NCBI GenBank assembly: GCA_947184155.2
Contig: CAMXCT020000264.1
Span: 214,092 to 278,091 of the forward strand
Direction: 5' to 3'
DNA length: 64,000 nt
Origin: Cladocopium goreaui
Lineage: Eukaryota; Sar; Dinophyceae; Suessiales; Symbiodiniaceae
The notes under the pieces were generated by a model. The model did not search any database. It was not told where the DNA came from and was given only the letters and a program-made list of their open reading frames with translations. Below are positions 11,001 to 19,800 of the stretch, in pieces (position 1 is the stretch's first letter; the number at the start of each line of letters is the position of its first letter). Both the position numbers and the translations under genes were made by a program.

Positions 11001-11595
11001 GTGCAAAATGTGGCCAGTAGGCAGGGGGATTAGTGCCTGACAATTTACGGTTGTCCACAAAAACATAGACAGTGTCATACTGCGGCACCCATGAGAGGTT
11101 ATCTCCTATCCACTGGAAGAGTGTCCTATGATGGACCTGGCTAGCTGCGGGGCGTCGGATTCCATTCCCTTCGTCCACCATGATGGCTGGGTATGTTAAG
11201 GGTGACTGGGGCATTCGACGAGAGCCGACATCGGCCCACTTCCACCTTTGCTTGATATCGTCCATGCCGAGTGGAGTTTCAATTTCTTTTTCCGAGAGGA
11301 ACAGTTCATCAAGTTGACGGCTTATTTGCAAGACCCCCTGGACATCGAAGTCGATAGGCGAGGCAATTTCCCACTCCTCCCTTGGAGGAGGCTCAGCTCC
11401 TTGTTGGAAGTGGGGAGTGTCCTCATCTGTCTCTAGGGCATCAAAGTAAACCGAATGGTCACTGTCAACTGACGCATCCTCGCCTGTTTTCTCTGTGATG
11501 GTTGGTCCCGTTGGTTCGATGTCTGTATCTGAGTCGTCAGGGTCGTCCGGCGCCAATGTAATGAACCTATTTGATGCCATGAGCTGTTGTAACAT
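4885..11595 (-). CDS. ORF2 of unit A: giant protein with DxD, alpha/beta-hydrolase-like and SF1 helicase segments
   Basis: A single uninterrupted frame of 2,236 codons starts at ATG 11595 (MLQQLM, shared with unit B). Acidic residues dominate the first 110. A segment ending in FALIDSDC (DxD at 257-259) resembles GT-A glycosyltransferases. Residues about 780-960 look like an alpha/beta hydrolase: GHSAGS at 839-844 with nucleophile Ser841, then an Asp in HHADDRL and a downstream His. The C-terminal third is a superfamily 1 helicase of UPF1 type: Walker A GLFGPGKS 1367-1374, DEGQ 1492-1495, GDSEQ from 1519, GLTRSK 1856-1861. The helicase call is strong; the other two rest on short motifs. The last 50-odd residues are probably junk: a deletion removed the stop that unit B has, so the frame runs on over ORF3. 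No polymerase domain is visible. ATP-dependent unwinding or remodelling of RNA or DNA is the expected activity. Confidence 0.85.
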   Translation of the reverse strand: MLQQLMASNRFITLAPDDPDDSDTDIEPTGPTITEKTGEDASVDSDHSVYFDALETDEDTPHFQQGAEPPPREEWEIASPIDFDVQGVLQISRQLDELFLSEKEIETPLGMDDIKQRWKWADVGSRRMPQSPLTYPAIMVDEGNGIRRPAASQVHHRTLFQWIGDNLSWVPQYDTVYVFVDNRKLSGTNPPAYWPHFAPWIKGRCTVTGPHREKTTAIHFPINADTGLHQVHYTWAGAAALEALCLVFPTVNFALIDSDCVPTSLFEIAELVNLMTDKAIRAEAMQYNTMASSSQCPPAVLLTTEAKAELNAGLIIVTGHVPTCTADVDMDQATSDACMPLTAAPGSSSSDAPAPKARRIAHSANCRSADEWVTALYTSRASFLATTAVPEDPAEAIRGGLALTPLLGCKARTPLDWTHAWAMLGEWAGTIAFPIPEQGEWPRHGDGRYLRPDFVERTPPFLTWARPIFEQGALSPMSVFPADFPILCLPGDKLFQSKEVDNGYSLPPIVHAFHGSKVGLGHKLQQWQSKGLQPLAVSLIGVDEAPPLWTHPTGCDFVRGSRIVARPHVSQKRSLTKTQVLLLQSLWTPVEAPNCNNDHTPWPKTCQSACVFCGQQASLQLPTAQIRPLLEALQQRLGIDPSNAELATNEVLASHGDPQYTDWKIIVMDNTTWQLNDADPGSLDVQCTGLGGGELDEEWDVLLACRKEAHVYGPSLSKQDDWNARAGAIAGTAHTQEYLLLRIAMFPIGVHTWCRVLGVPGVDQLQAQIISRAMKLLRFCPITPAHRKPPWPGYTHGLRLFTKLLVAHPLVGVCLPPEIRPVDYLRLTGYMVGSLFIRGHSAGSYAGMVWETILSEFPDIEGKTVLAAIALPPSLLTAHGLSQLRQVHLIHHADDRLCVWNPSNQDIKLLKQRGFAITHITGWRAYLGTAQHSYSHWTRVALPEGRPDMAQLEGTPGVLPFEVYSQAPLRLISWCSFELPKAAKRLLRELAIMCELPETTTQALVTHIAVHNSAVQTEQEATQYLASLATVTIASRAKLLTYTTMVQHFLGTLQLPMAVYMLDYYLPMLSPNEGYNETGLTLQSAGPIRQPWQPITFEFLFKGSEFGHWKVKGGQDAFAFRHPSLGKTEVFSLLESDAHHHKVSPIGTGRLVAMVGTTDAPADDGRDLQILFGLVLAITPRTSKSKDELPASRIYRQCNPRSIEVAFLSGPAIDFFAQEQLVALQDWYVASGQRLEPFDATVHGQKGPLPGTFFLHTMWMFGCTKPTREVTAVAQTPPCRYHLGLGIYNVQTAVEGMDGNKRSHFLHLCGQLLRLVLIPCHVEGEPHPWTRTTALSFAAELDGHVLGTLCAVTMALLTNRLDLCIQGLFGPGKSKSMAILILALIEIDATDSLKILFVCKENSGTRSFADLLLWLDPPSGVFGRIGRLVGDQERNKSSYSHTKFDIHPRERRQMLSKCQLILAAGGTVAQDLTTQWSTMSGFMQELSLMVIDEGQQYGTDREIAVISLLKQQPLVLWTGDSEQTPGGIDRAARNAKRSRQLLLSKKHGLRSDRHYYMPANLADAMIRLLDGSSNEGLATLSQILRRGQHTLGQLWTSQLSPQDTEDLRVANTVLPGLRTQFDAAQPHVQRHSSTFVDAELLEGTTVNFPRSLVRLAWTLQHAATLLPMAGDIQAVLNSQTAGVSDIHAWGLMLPSSSRVSPVTYHSVVAVRYPDLCRFINEMWELGSFASGGLPDRPPGFQFVLWDTNARINGLVATDLETLVSEVLYPFPKNAGFADGLFVMTTATDHKNNLNRSVLKKDYARTLRVETIANSAGGTAQVSIVAQPSIGFLNTKYYSNGSPTEDTEDCLGRITVGLTRSKSLTLLVSPLDMMGLMGMAQVVATIAYGIRGLRRGETTWGWPDFNADPEQENLAQLSRWSLNSAPAWDFPPLAIANQYHDQQANEVKRARYRLILVRGSDLRWLNRDRLQEVKTGLAKQHKWIPVQHLPFSEVVLYAYAADRTPFPTYVCLPSGLYKARTGQVVAQTGPEQEILSLPGMYFFDGWRVHPTLPIPDHLPRAREAPVLDIAQNAPTPGTEPIRSPEEEARDILATAAKNQPEDGPNTRRAAIRACKYLRAMVNQYESTIQAVHMAARTHTQKSKGAVGPAVDYRPQGEALPVISSDLTSELLHCLSTLPDPWPLTWRNRASGSQSCADSTLPMNTPGEQSDCPHPRMSQILRLRSERSRPSSPSSKLN

Positions 11596-12224
11596 GCTGG
11601 CGCGGGCTTGACCCTGAACAACCGGTACCCGGTGTCAGGTGACAAGCGACCAGTAGGAACTAACGAATACTATCAGGGCGGTGAGTGCAAAATGTATCCA
11701 ATGGATTGGCAAGGCTAGGGAGACCCCGAACACCCGGTACCCGGGGTCGGGGTTCCGCGTTGCAGGGCCAATTCGAATGGAATTGAAAAAAGAACCAAAA
11801 CAATCGGGGTTTGTCTATCACCTTGGTGTGCGAATTGAGTGACTGATGGCTGGCCTAGCTTTGACAACTAGTGGAGCCGCAAAAGCTGCAGTGAATACAC
11901 ATTACCCAGTAGTGGTGGTCAATGCAATCTGCTCTGATCAAAGTAGAGGTTAGTTTTAGTGGAGCTGAGATAACTGTAGACGACAGGATCTGGGACACAC
12001 GCCTGACCAAGACAGCAAGAAATACCAAATCACAATAAATCCCCTTACTCTGGGTCAATTTCAAGTGGGTACGCTCCTATAAGTAACAGTTTGGGGGGTA
12101 ACACCCTGGCACGCAGCAGCTTTTCTCTTGGCGCATCTGTAGGGTAGGCGGCGACAGAAATGGCACTGATCAGTCGGTTTCAACACAGTCATGTGCACTC
12201 AATGCTATCTGGCTGCAAATTCGA
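11596..12224. other. Spacer between ORF1 and ORF2 of unit A
   Basis: No gene. Short blocks are shared with unit B (for example CTAGTGGAGCC, AAAAGCTGCAGTG and CCCCTTACTC), plus GC-rich palindromes around CCGGTACCCGG near 11620 and 11730. A one-base difference near 11630 puts the upstream ATG used in unit B out of frame here. Any promoter or trans-splice acceptor for ORF2 should lie in this piece, but I cannot point to one. Confidence 0.6.
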
Positions 12225-13283
12225 TCAGTCAATCATTTCCATTTCCATATCTGCCACAGGCGAAGCTTGCGGAGTGTCCGGTGCCTGGCCATCTTGCATT
12301 CTTTTGAGGCGTTTCGTGATCTGCAACAGATGCTCGCGAGCACTGGCTAGCCCCGTTTCATAAAAGGCCACTCTTTCACTGGCTGCCTTCTGCATGTTCT
12401 GCAGTGTTGGAATGTCCGCTGCGGCTAGGTCAACGTCTTGTCTGGTTTCACAGGCGGGCTCAGGGCTGCTAGCAACAACAGTGTCAGTGGCTTGCGTCTC
12501 TGGCGATTCATTTGGTGCGTCAGCAGGCGACGATTCTTCTGTCGGTGTCTCGTTGTCAACAGCGGGCGGCTCCTTTTGAGGCTGCTGCTGTTCCTCAGCT
12601 CTGTTGTGTGCTGTCGAGTGGGAGTCGGAGATAACACACTGGTACCCCGGGGTATCCGTCTTTGATTTGCTCGTGGTTGGGAGCGATGGTGGGCCTGGTC
12701 TCTGGCTGAATAATGATTGTGCACTGACCTTAGGGGGCCTATGACTCTCTTGAGGAGCTGGAGCTCCGGCCGTCGCGTCTGTACTGGGTTTGGACGGCAC
12801 GGTGGTTGCAGCGTTTTCTGTGCTTTGCTGACTCGCGGCCAGCAAGTTAGCTGGTTCTGTCTGCCAGCGTCCGTTGGTTTGCTTGAGCAATGATAGATTG
12901 CAATTCCATATATTGCCGTTCTCGATCAGCCACTTGCTGCGGCGTGTTCTGAGTACCCTTCGGCTCCTGTGGAGCGACATCTTGTAGTGCTTGCGCAGGC
13001 TGTTTTTCTGCGGTTCGTTCCGTCCACCTGGTGGTTTCGGTGGAGGCGGAGGTTGTGAACGCTTCGCATGCTGAGAAGGTTTAAGTTGGTTAAGGCGTGG
13101 CTGAATTTCCGCTTGGTACCTTTGGGCTCCCTTATAGGGCGCACCCTGGCGGCACCCTTTCCACCACAAAGGACGTACACGGTCTCCCGGTGTCTGCGCT
13201 CGCCAAAAAGGTGGCAACCCGCAGAAGCAAGCAACACCAGACCGTTGATGTCTTTGTCCGATGTGGCCTGCGAAGGTTCCCAC
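12225..13283 (-). CDS. ORF1 of unit A, 5'-truncated and fused to repeat R1
   Basis: The 352-codon frame is a chimera. Residues from about 58 onward (PRLNQLKPSQHAKR onward) match ORF1 of unit B: a Pro-rich segment, a Gln/Ser/Glu-rich middle and a conserved C-terminal coiled coil (VDLAAADIPTLQNM, then heptads ending in MEMEMID). The first 57 or so codons are repeat R1, which has replaced the Cys/Trp-rich N-terminal half seen in unit B; they happen to be in frame. The frame opens with GTG, not ATG, so the real start is unknown. The C-terminal part reads straight through here, whereas unit B has a one-base deletion, so this copy preserves the ancestral C-terminal frame. Function unknown; the coiled coil suggests oligomerisation. 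Confidence 0.6.
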   Translation of the reverse strand: MGTFAGHIGQRHQRSGVACFCGLPPFWRAQTPGDRVRPLWWKGCRQGAPYKGAQRYQAEIQPRLNQLKPSQHAKRSQPPPPPKPPGGRNEPQKNSLRKHYKMSLHRSRRVLRTRRSKWLIENGNIWNCNLSLLKQTNGRWQTEPANLLAASQQSTENAATTVPSKPSTDATAGAPAPQESHRPPKVSAQSLFSQRPGPPSLPTTSKSKTDTPGYQCVISDSHSTAHNRAEEQQQPQKEPPAVDNETPTEESSPADAPNESPETQATDTVVASSPEPACETRQDVDLAAADIPTLQNMQKAASERVAFYETGLASAREHLLQITKRLKRMQDGQAPDTPQASPVADMEMEMID

Positions 13284-13664
13284 ATGAGGTATTTCGGTGG
13301 GTTGGTTTCTTGTCCACCTTATAACCTCCCCCTTTTAAGGGTGTGGTCCCAACGCAGCACAGCTCGATCCCTGGTGTAGGACCTTACTGTGGCCTGACTG
13401 TACATTAAGCCGAGGTGCTTCTGCCAGAACCTCGACCGCTGGGTGACCCAGTCGATAGCGATCCCACCCCTCCATGTGACACATACCCGAAAGCATGGGA
13501 ACACACGAAGGAGGTCCAGGTTACCCCAGACACCGTGACAACCCTGGCATTCGTCACGGAGGAACCGACGGTCTGATCCGTGCGGAGCATAGCAACCCTC
13601 ACACGAACTTTGACCGTCAGCCAGGACACAAGCAATGGATCGGAAGTTGAAGCAGTGGTGACTT
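13112..13664. repeat. Repeat R1, copy 1 (unit A/B junction)
   Basis: This roughly 553-base block matches 41979-42528 nearly end to end with small indels. It starts at CCGCTTGGTACC and ends at AGCAGTGGTGAC. No terminal inverted repeats or target duplication were seen. On the minus strand it contains short frames that change phase between copies, so it is probably a decayed fragment of a longer retroelement rather than an intact element. It separates a truncated ORF5 (unit B) from a truncated ORF1 (unit A). Confidence 0.75.
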
Positions 13665-13721
13665 TTTTTCCGTCCAACGCCGTATGGCTTTCGCCAGGTC
13701 GTTCAACATGTGTCCAATCAT
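13665..13721 (-). pseudogene. ORF5 of unit B, remnant of the first codons
   Basis: ATG at 13721 begins a frame whose first residues (MIGHMLNDLAKA) match ORF5 of unit A (MLLNMLNDLAEA). After about 19 codons the match stops at repeat R1. This fixes the gene order of unit B and shows that ORF5 belonged to the ancestral unit. Confidence 0.65.
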
Positions 13722-13825
13722 GTTGCATGTGAGATTAATTAATTAATTCACGCAGGGGCCAAGCTGTAGGGCCGCAACAGGCAACTGGTAGAGGACCGAT
13801 ACATAGTCCTATTCCCTGGTCACGT

Positions 13826-13938
13826 TCAAAAGAACAAAACCGAAACACAAAGAACCAAACGCAAAAACAACACAAAAAACAAGCACAAGCAAAAACAAAC
13901 CACACAAAACACAAACAAACAAAAAAACACACAACCAC
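13826..13938. repeat. A/C-rich low-complexity tract of unit B
   Basis: Counterpart of 1806-1948. The composition is kept but the exact order of words has drifted, as expected for a low-complexity tract. Confidence 0.75.
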
Positions 13939-14148
13939 ACAGCAGTGACGTGACAGGTTCCAGTTATGGGTGAAAAAGATCTGTTGAGGCAAGAGTTGAT
14001 AGCTTAGTATCATCTCGGCGCATGCAGATGACAACTTATGTGTCATGTTACGCAGGCCCAGAACATAAGACAACAACGAAAAAAAACACAAAGACACCAT
14101 GGGCCACTTGAAGGGTGCAGGAAGCAACAAAGCTCAATGCGGAAACCA

Positions 14149-14171
14149 GGGATCCCCCCAGCCAGGATCCC
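14149..14171. other. Conserved hairpin between ORF4 and ORF5 (unit B)
   Basis: GGGATCC at 14149-14155 and GGATCCC at 14165-14171, with the same 9-base loop as in unit A. Confidence 0.55.
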
Positions 14172-14416
14172 CGAGATCACAAAGAGCAGCCTTCACGGCA
14201 TGACATCCACCCTGACACTTTGAAGCAAACACCGACAAAGCCGGGTCACAACAAAGTGGTGAGAAAAACTACCGCAGTGAAACATGAGAGTGAAACATGA
14301 TCTAAGGTGAAAAAGACATCAAGGCTACGGCACTCAGGGCACACTCAGAGTCCGCTCAGAACTGCTTTTCCAATCATCATACTGCATCAAAATTGGTTCC
14401 GGTAGGCACCATTGTG

Positions 14417-14818
14417 CTAATGCTCTTGCAACTCGTCTTCATGGTATGGGAGATTGTACTCGTCATCGGTGCGTGGTGATATCTGTGCATTGAGTTCTTC
14501 GGACGAGGTGCTGGCTCCCTTGGCTGTATGGTGAAGCTGTAGTAAGGCTTTCTGTGCCTGGGTTACTTCGTAACTGGCAGATATGGTACAGCTATCCAAG
14601 ATACAGCCAATTTGACGGAGTTGGCGTATAGCCGCCTCAAGGTCATTCACCCTCTGGGATGGGATGTTTTGGATTCCTTGAAGCTTCTGTCGGGCCTTCT
14701 CTAGAAGTTTGGTGGCATCATCGACTTCACTGGTGGTGACCTGGCAGAGGGTCATTTGAGTGATGGACTGTGCAAGACGATGGACAGCGGCGTCTTTGAT
14801 AGGAGTCGGTCGCTCCAT
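14417..14818 (-). CDS. ORF4 of unit B
   Basis: The frame is open from an ATG at 14830 (MSVGMERP), but the start shared with unit A is the Met at 14818, giving a protein of 133 residues like that copy. It is intact and differs from unit A mainly by single substitutions that keep the helical pattern (for example KARQKLQGIQ for KACQKLQGIQ). Being intact beside a frameshifted ORF3 suggests either recent decay of ORF3 or independent constraint on ORF4. Unknown function. Confidence 0.7.
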   Translation of the reverse strand: MERPTPIKDAAVHRLAQSITQMTLCQVTTSEVDDATKLLEKARQKLQGIQNIPSQRVNDLEAAIRQLRQIGCILDSCTISASYEVTQAQKALLQLHHTAKGASTSSEELNAQISPRTDDEYNLPYHEDELQEH

Positions 14819-14830
14819 TCCAACAGACAA

Positions 14831-15267
14831 AGTTGTCTACAGGTTTGTAGGTGGACTAAGGCTTCAGGGTATTCAACTGGTGTTCACAGTATTGCCACCT
14901 TGGTCGAGAACGGGCATGTGGTGGTGTGGTGAAGATCATTGGCCGGTCGAAAGATTGGTTGATCGAAGGTCAAACGGCGACGGGCACCATGGCTAGATGT
15001 ACTTTGACATCGAACTACACTACCATGCAACAATTAAGGTAGAACAACCCGAACAAAACAACTTAAAAACCCAGAAAAGGATTATTATAACCGCCCCCCA
15101 CCGCCTCCCGTCCCATACTGGCTTCGGCATGCTGACAGCAAAGGTAGTCGCAGCGGGCAGTAATCAACCATGAGTACCCCATGGTGACAATGCCGCTCAA
15201 CCTAGGTCAAGTTACAGGCTGAATGCATGGATGGGAAACTTGGGTACTCTGCGTCACCTCATGTGGC
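14831..15267. other. Spacer between ORF3 and ORF4 of unit B
   Basis: No gene. It aligns with 3040-3475 of unit A, including a GACGGGCACCATGGCTAG block and the CCGCCCCCCACCGCCTCCC stretch. Confidence 0.6.
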
Positions 15268-16834
15268 TTACTGGAACTGTTCGTGTGAGGTGGTGCGAGG
15301 GTCTCCACTGCTACTAGCACCACTGGCTGCAGCAGTGGATGGGGGTGGATCACTGCTCTCCGCTGGTTTCATCATTTGGGCGATGAGCGGGTGGGTTCGC
15401 TTGTCACGCAGGATCCGCGTCATTTCGCGAGTGAATGCCGCAGGGTCATCAACCAGTTCCTTCGCTTCCGCCAGTGGCCTGTCAAGGACAATGGCAATGA
15501 GCATTTCGCCACCATCTTTGTGGATTATAGTTGGTCGGCCGGCTTGTATCTCGGCGAGGATTGCCACTGCCTTGTTTTCACAAAGTGCGTTCCCATTCCT
15601 CCAGAGCTCTTTGCGCTAGGGTGTCAGTCTGCGGTGGGGCTTTCAGGGCAGCTGGTGTCCCTAACGCTCGTAGGAAGGGGCTATCAGGAGGAACGGGGGA
15701 TGGGAAACGCTGAATGGCCGCTACGGCCCGTTGAACGTCATTTGTTTGTACATCATATGACGTGGTCGTTTTTTTGCTTATGGCAGGCTCGGAGTCAGCC
15801 CATAGTTGCTCCAGTGTATATCCTGGTTTCGGTTCCATGTACTTTCGGTTCCACACTGCATGATGGGACCATTGAGGCGCGTCATGGTTGATTTCTACTG
15901 AATCCCTTTTCATGTCATATTCTTTGAGCATATCATCTAATTCTTGTAAGCTAGCAGCTCTGTGAATACAACATTGTCTGACAGCGCCATCGATGTGGAG
16001 TGGCCATCCCACGGGCATGTGGGAGTCTTCCAGGAGTCCGTCACCATTTTGCTCTATGATTGTACCCAACATGGAGACATCAATAGTTGCTTTGAGGCTG
16101 ACTTGAGCACGTTTGCACTTCCATGTGTCAGGTGCTAAGAGGTCTCTGCCAGCCAACAGCTCGAGCGACGGGAATTGGTTGGTCAGTCGCTGGTAACACC
16201 TCTTCTTTGATGACTAACTTCAGCTCATGTAGTGGCTGGGGTTGCTCCTTTTGAGGTCTTGAGGTGACTGAGATGTAGTGTCCTTGGGTGTTGTGTCTTC
16301 ACACCAGGTGGGACGGACTGACTGGACTCCTATGGGACTTGCAGAACTCGCAGTTTTAATGCTTTCTCTGCGCAGGCTATGGTAGACGGGCGGGATCATC
16401 CATGCCGGTACAAAGACTGTGATAAACTGCACATTCCAAATGACCTGCAAATTCTGCGGCTTGACTTCAGGCGTGATACATCTTACCTGACCATCGATCA
16501 CTCTGGTGTATGATTCAGAGCGGTCGAAGGACGCTGTGACTTTCAGGCCTAGATACAGTTCTCTAAACCAGTATTCCTTGAGCATCATAAAGGAAAGGTG
16601 AGGTGCCCTCACTTCCAATACGTGCGAGGCTGGCATTAGAAGAGTTACCATCCATTCAGCTAAGAACTCAATCATTTTGACTTCGAGTTTAGGGAGGATG
16701 GCTTGAACTGCTCGTAGTGCACCCACGATGTCCGGGACATGCCTACGTGAGGGCAATCCAACTGTTCGCTTGGCATACTCGTCAGCAAAGTAAAGTCTGC
16801 ACAACTTTGAGACCCACTGGCTCGGCTTCTCCAT
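15268..16834 (-). pseudogene. ORF3 of unit B, broken by frameshifts
   Basis: The start Met at 16834 lies 13 bases after the ORF2 stop. Three open pieces (16834-16220, 16156-15578 and 15567-15268) align in order with intact ORF3 of unit A. The last break is a two-base loss in the CTTTGTGTGAAAAC stretch of unit A; the first is around 16160-16220, where several small indels cluster. All conserved motifs are still readable in the pieces (YWFRELYLGL, APDTWK, PGYTLEQLW), so the decay looks recent. Function unknown. Confidence 0.75.
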
Positions 16835-16847
16835 GTCTATGGTGATC

Positions 16848-19800
16848 TTAGCCAGGGGCCAGGGGCCATGGGTCTGGGAGCGTGGATAGACAATGCAATA
16901 ATTCGGAGGTTAGGTCTGCTGAGATGACTGGAAGGGCTTCTCCTTGCGGGCGATAGTCAACTGCAGGTCCTACCGTGCCTTTGCTTTTTTGCGTGTGGGT
17001 GCGGGCGGCACTATGCACGGCTTGGATGGTGGTCTCATATTGGCTGACCATGGCTCTTAAGTACTTGCATGCGCGGACAGCTGCTCTTCTTGTGTTTGGC
17101 CCATCTTCGGGCTGGTTCTTGGCAGCTACTGCAAGGATGTCTCTCGCCTCTTCTTCTGGCGACCGTTTGGGTTCCGTATCAGGTGCAGGTGCATTGAGAG
17201 CGGTACCTTGAACTGGCGCCTCTTTTGCGCGTGGCAAGTGGTCTGGGATTGGCAACTTCGGGTATAAACGCCATCCATCAAAGAAGTATATGCCAGGCAG
17301 GGACAGGATCTCCTGGTCTGGGCCCGTCTGTGCTACTATGTGCCCGGTGCGTGCTTTGTACAGTCCTGAGGGTAGGCACACGTAGGTGGGAAAGGGTGTG
17401 CGATCAGCAGCGTAGGCATATAGGACAACTTCAGAGAAAGGGAGATCTTGCTCGGGGAGCCACTTGTGTTGAGTTCGTAAGCCTGCTTCAACTTCTTGGA
17501 AGCGCTCCCTGTTTAGCCATCGAAGGTCTGACCCTCGCACCAATATCAGACGGTATCTTGCTCGCTTCACTTCGTCAGCTTGCTGATCGTAGTATTGATT
17601 GGCGATTGCAAGGGGAGGGAACTCCCAGGTTGGTGCCGAATTCAGTGACCATCGGCTTAACTGTGCGAGATTCTCTTGAACTGGGTCAGGGTCAAAGTCT
17701 GGCCATTTCCATGTCGTTTCTCCTCTCCGTAGGCCCCGGATGCCGTATGCAATTGTGGCAATCACCTGCGCCATGCCCATGAGCCCCATCATGTCCAGCG
17801 GAGAGACAAGCAAGGTTAACGATTTGGACCGGGTGAGCCCCACAGTGATTCTGCCAAGGCAGTCTTCAGTATCTTCTGTAGGAGAGCCATTGGAGTAGTA
17901 TTTAGTGTTGAGAAATCCAATACTGGGCTGAGCTACGATTGATACCTGTGCTGTTCCTCCTGCTGAATTGGCTATTGTTTCGACACGCAGGGTGCGAACA
18001 TAATCCCTTTTGAGCACGGAGCGGTTCAAGTTGTTCTTGTGATCAGTTGCTGTGGTCATTATAAAAAGTCCATCTGCAAATCCAGCATTGTGAGGGAAGG
18101 GGGTGAGTACCTCTGACACAAGAGTCTCTAAATCTGTCGCTACCAACCCGTTAATCCTAGCATTCGTATCCCAAAGCACTAATTGGAATCCTGGTGGCTT
18201 GTCGGGAAGCCCTCCCGAGGCAAAACTTCCCAGTTCCCATAGGCCATTGATCTGCCTGCAAAGATCGGGATATCTCACTGCAACCACTGCATGGTATGTC
18301 ACAGGACTAACCCTGGAGCTGGAGGGAAGCATCAACCCCCAAGCATGGATGTCACTCACACCGGCGGTCTGGGAGTTTAAGACTGCTTGTATGTCACCAG
18401 CCATGGGCAGGAGGGTAGCGGCATGCTGCAAAATCCAGGCAAGGCGCACGAGAGACCGTGGAAAATTAAGAGCGGTACCTGCCAGCAGTTCTGAGTCTAC
18501 AAATCGGGAGTGTCGTTGCATATTTGGCTGGGCTGCTTCAAATACGGCTTTGAGGCCTGGAAGCACAGTGCTGGCTGCCCTGAGGTCTTCCTCATCCTGC
18601 GGCGAGAGGTGACTTGTCCATAGCTGACCTAACGTGGACTGTCCTCGTTTGAGGATTTGACTAAGAGCCGCTAAACCTTCATTTGCCGAACCGTCCAGCA
18701 GTCGGATCATTGCATCGGCAAGGTTGGCTGGCATGTAATAATTGCGGTCGCTTCGCAGTCCATGCTTTTTGGCTAGCAGTAGTTGTCGGGACCGTTTTGC
18801 GTTGCGAGCTGCCCGATCAATGCCGCCAGGTGTCTGCTCAGAGTCTCCAGTCCACAAGACCAGGGGTTGCTGTCTCAGCAGGCTGATAACTGCAATTTCG
18901 CGGTCAGTGCCATACTGCTGGCCTTCATCAATGACCAGGAGGGAGAGCTCTTGCATAAAACCACCCATTGTGGACCATTGCATGGTAAGATCCTGGGCTA
19001 CTGTTCCCCCGGTGGCTAAAATTAACTGACACTTGTTCAGCATTTGCAATCTTTCTCTCGGGTGGATATCAAATTTCGTGTGGGAGTAACTGCTTTTGTT
19101 GCGCTCTTGGTCTCCCACCAGCCTACCTATGCGCCCAAACACCCCCGACGGGGGGTCGAGCCATAGGAGGAGGTCAGCAAAGGATCTAGTGCCGGAGTTC
19201 TCTTTACAAATGAACAATATTTTGAGGCTGTCGGTACTGTCGATTTCAATCAAGGCCAGGATGAGGATTGCCATCGATTTCGACTTGCCTGCTCCGAAAA
19301 GCCCTTGGATACACAGATCTAGCCGGTTGGTGAGCAACGCCATTGTCACTGCGCAGAGTGTGCCCAAAACATGTCCGTCAAGCTCAGCGGCAAAGGATAA
19401 TGCAGTGGAGCGGGTCCAGGGGTGAAGCTCTCCCTCTACGTGACATGGAATTAGCACTAGGCGTAGCAACTGGCCGCACAAATGCAAGAAATGTGATCTT
19501 TTGTTGCCCTCCATTCCTTCCACTGCCGTTTGGACATTATAGATGCCTAATCCCAGGTGGTATCTGCACGGGGGGGTTTGCGCGACAGCGGTAAGCTCTC
19601 GGGTAGGCTTAGTACATCCGAACATCCACATTGTATGTAGAAAGAAGGTCTTTGGGACCGGGCTTTTCTGTCCCTGGACGGTCGCATCAATGGGATCCAG
19701 GTGCTGGCCGGAGGCACTATACCAGTCTTGGAGGGCTTCAAGTTGTTCCTTTGCAAAAAATTCAATGGCTGGTCCTGAGAGGAAAGCAACTTCGATGAAT

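Larger units (their letters stand above)
13722..14416. other. Spacer between ORF4 and ORF5 of unit B
   Basis: No gene. It mirrors the unit A spacer: TTAATTAATTAAT run next to the ORF5 start, A/C-rich tract at 13826-13938, and the conserved hairpin at 14149-14171. Confidence 0.65.

Noticed and set aside
5134-11436. Many plus-strand frames of 60-130 codons opposite ORF2
   Set aside because: They are shadows of the 6.7 kb minus-strand gene and are not conserved in frame between units A and B.
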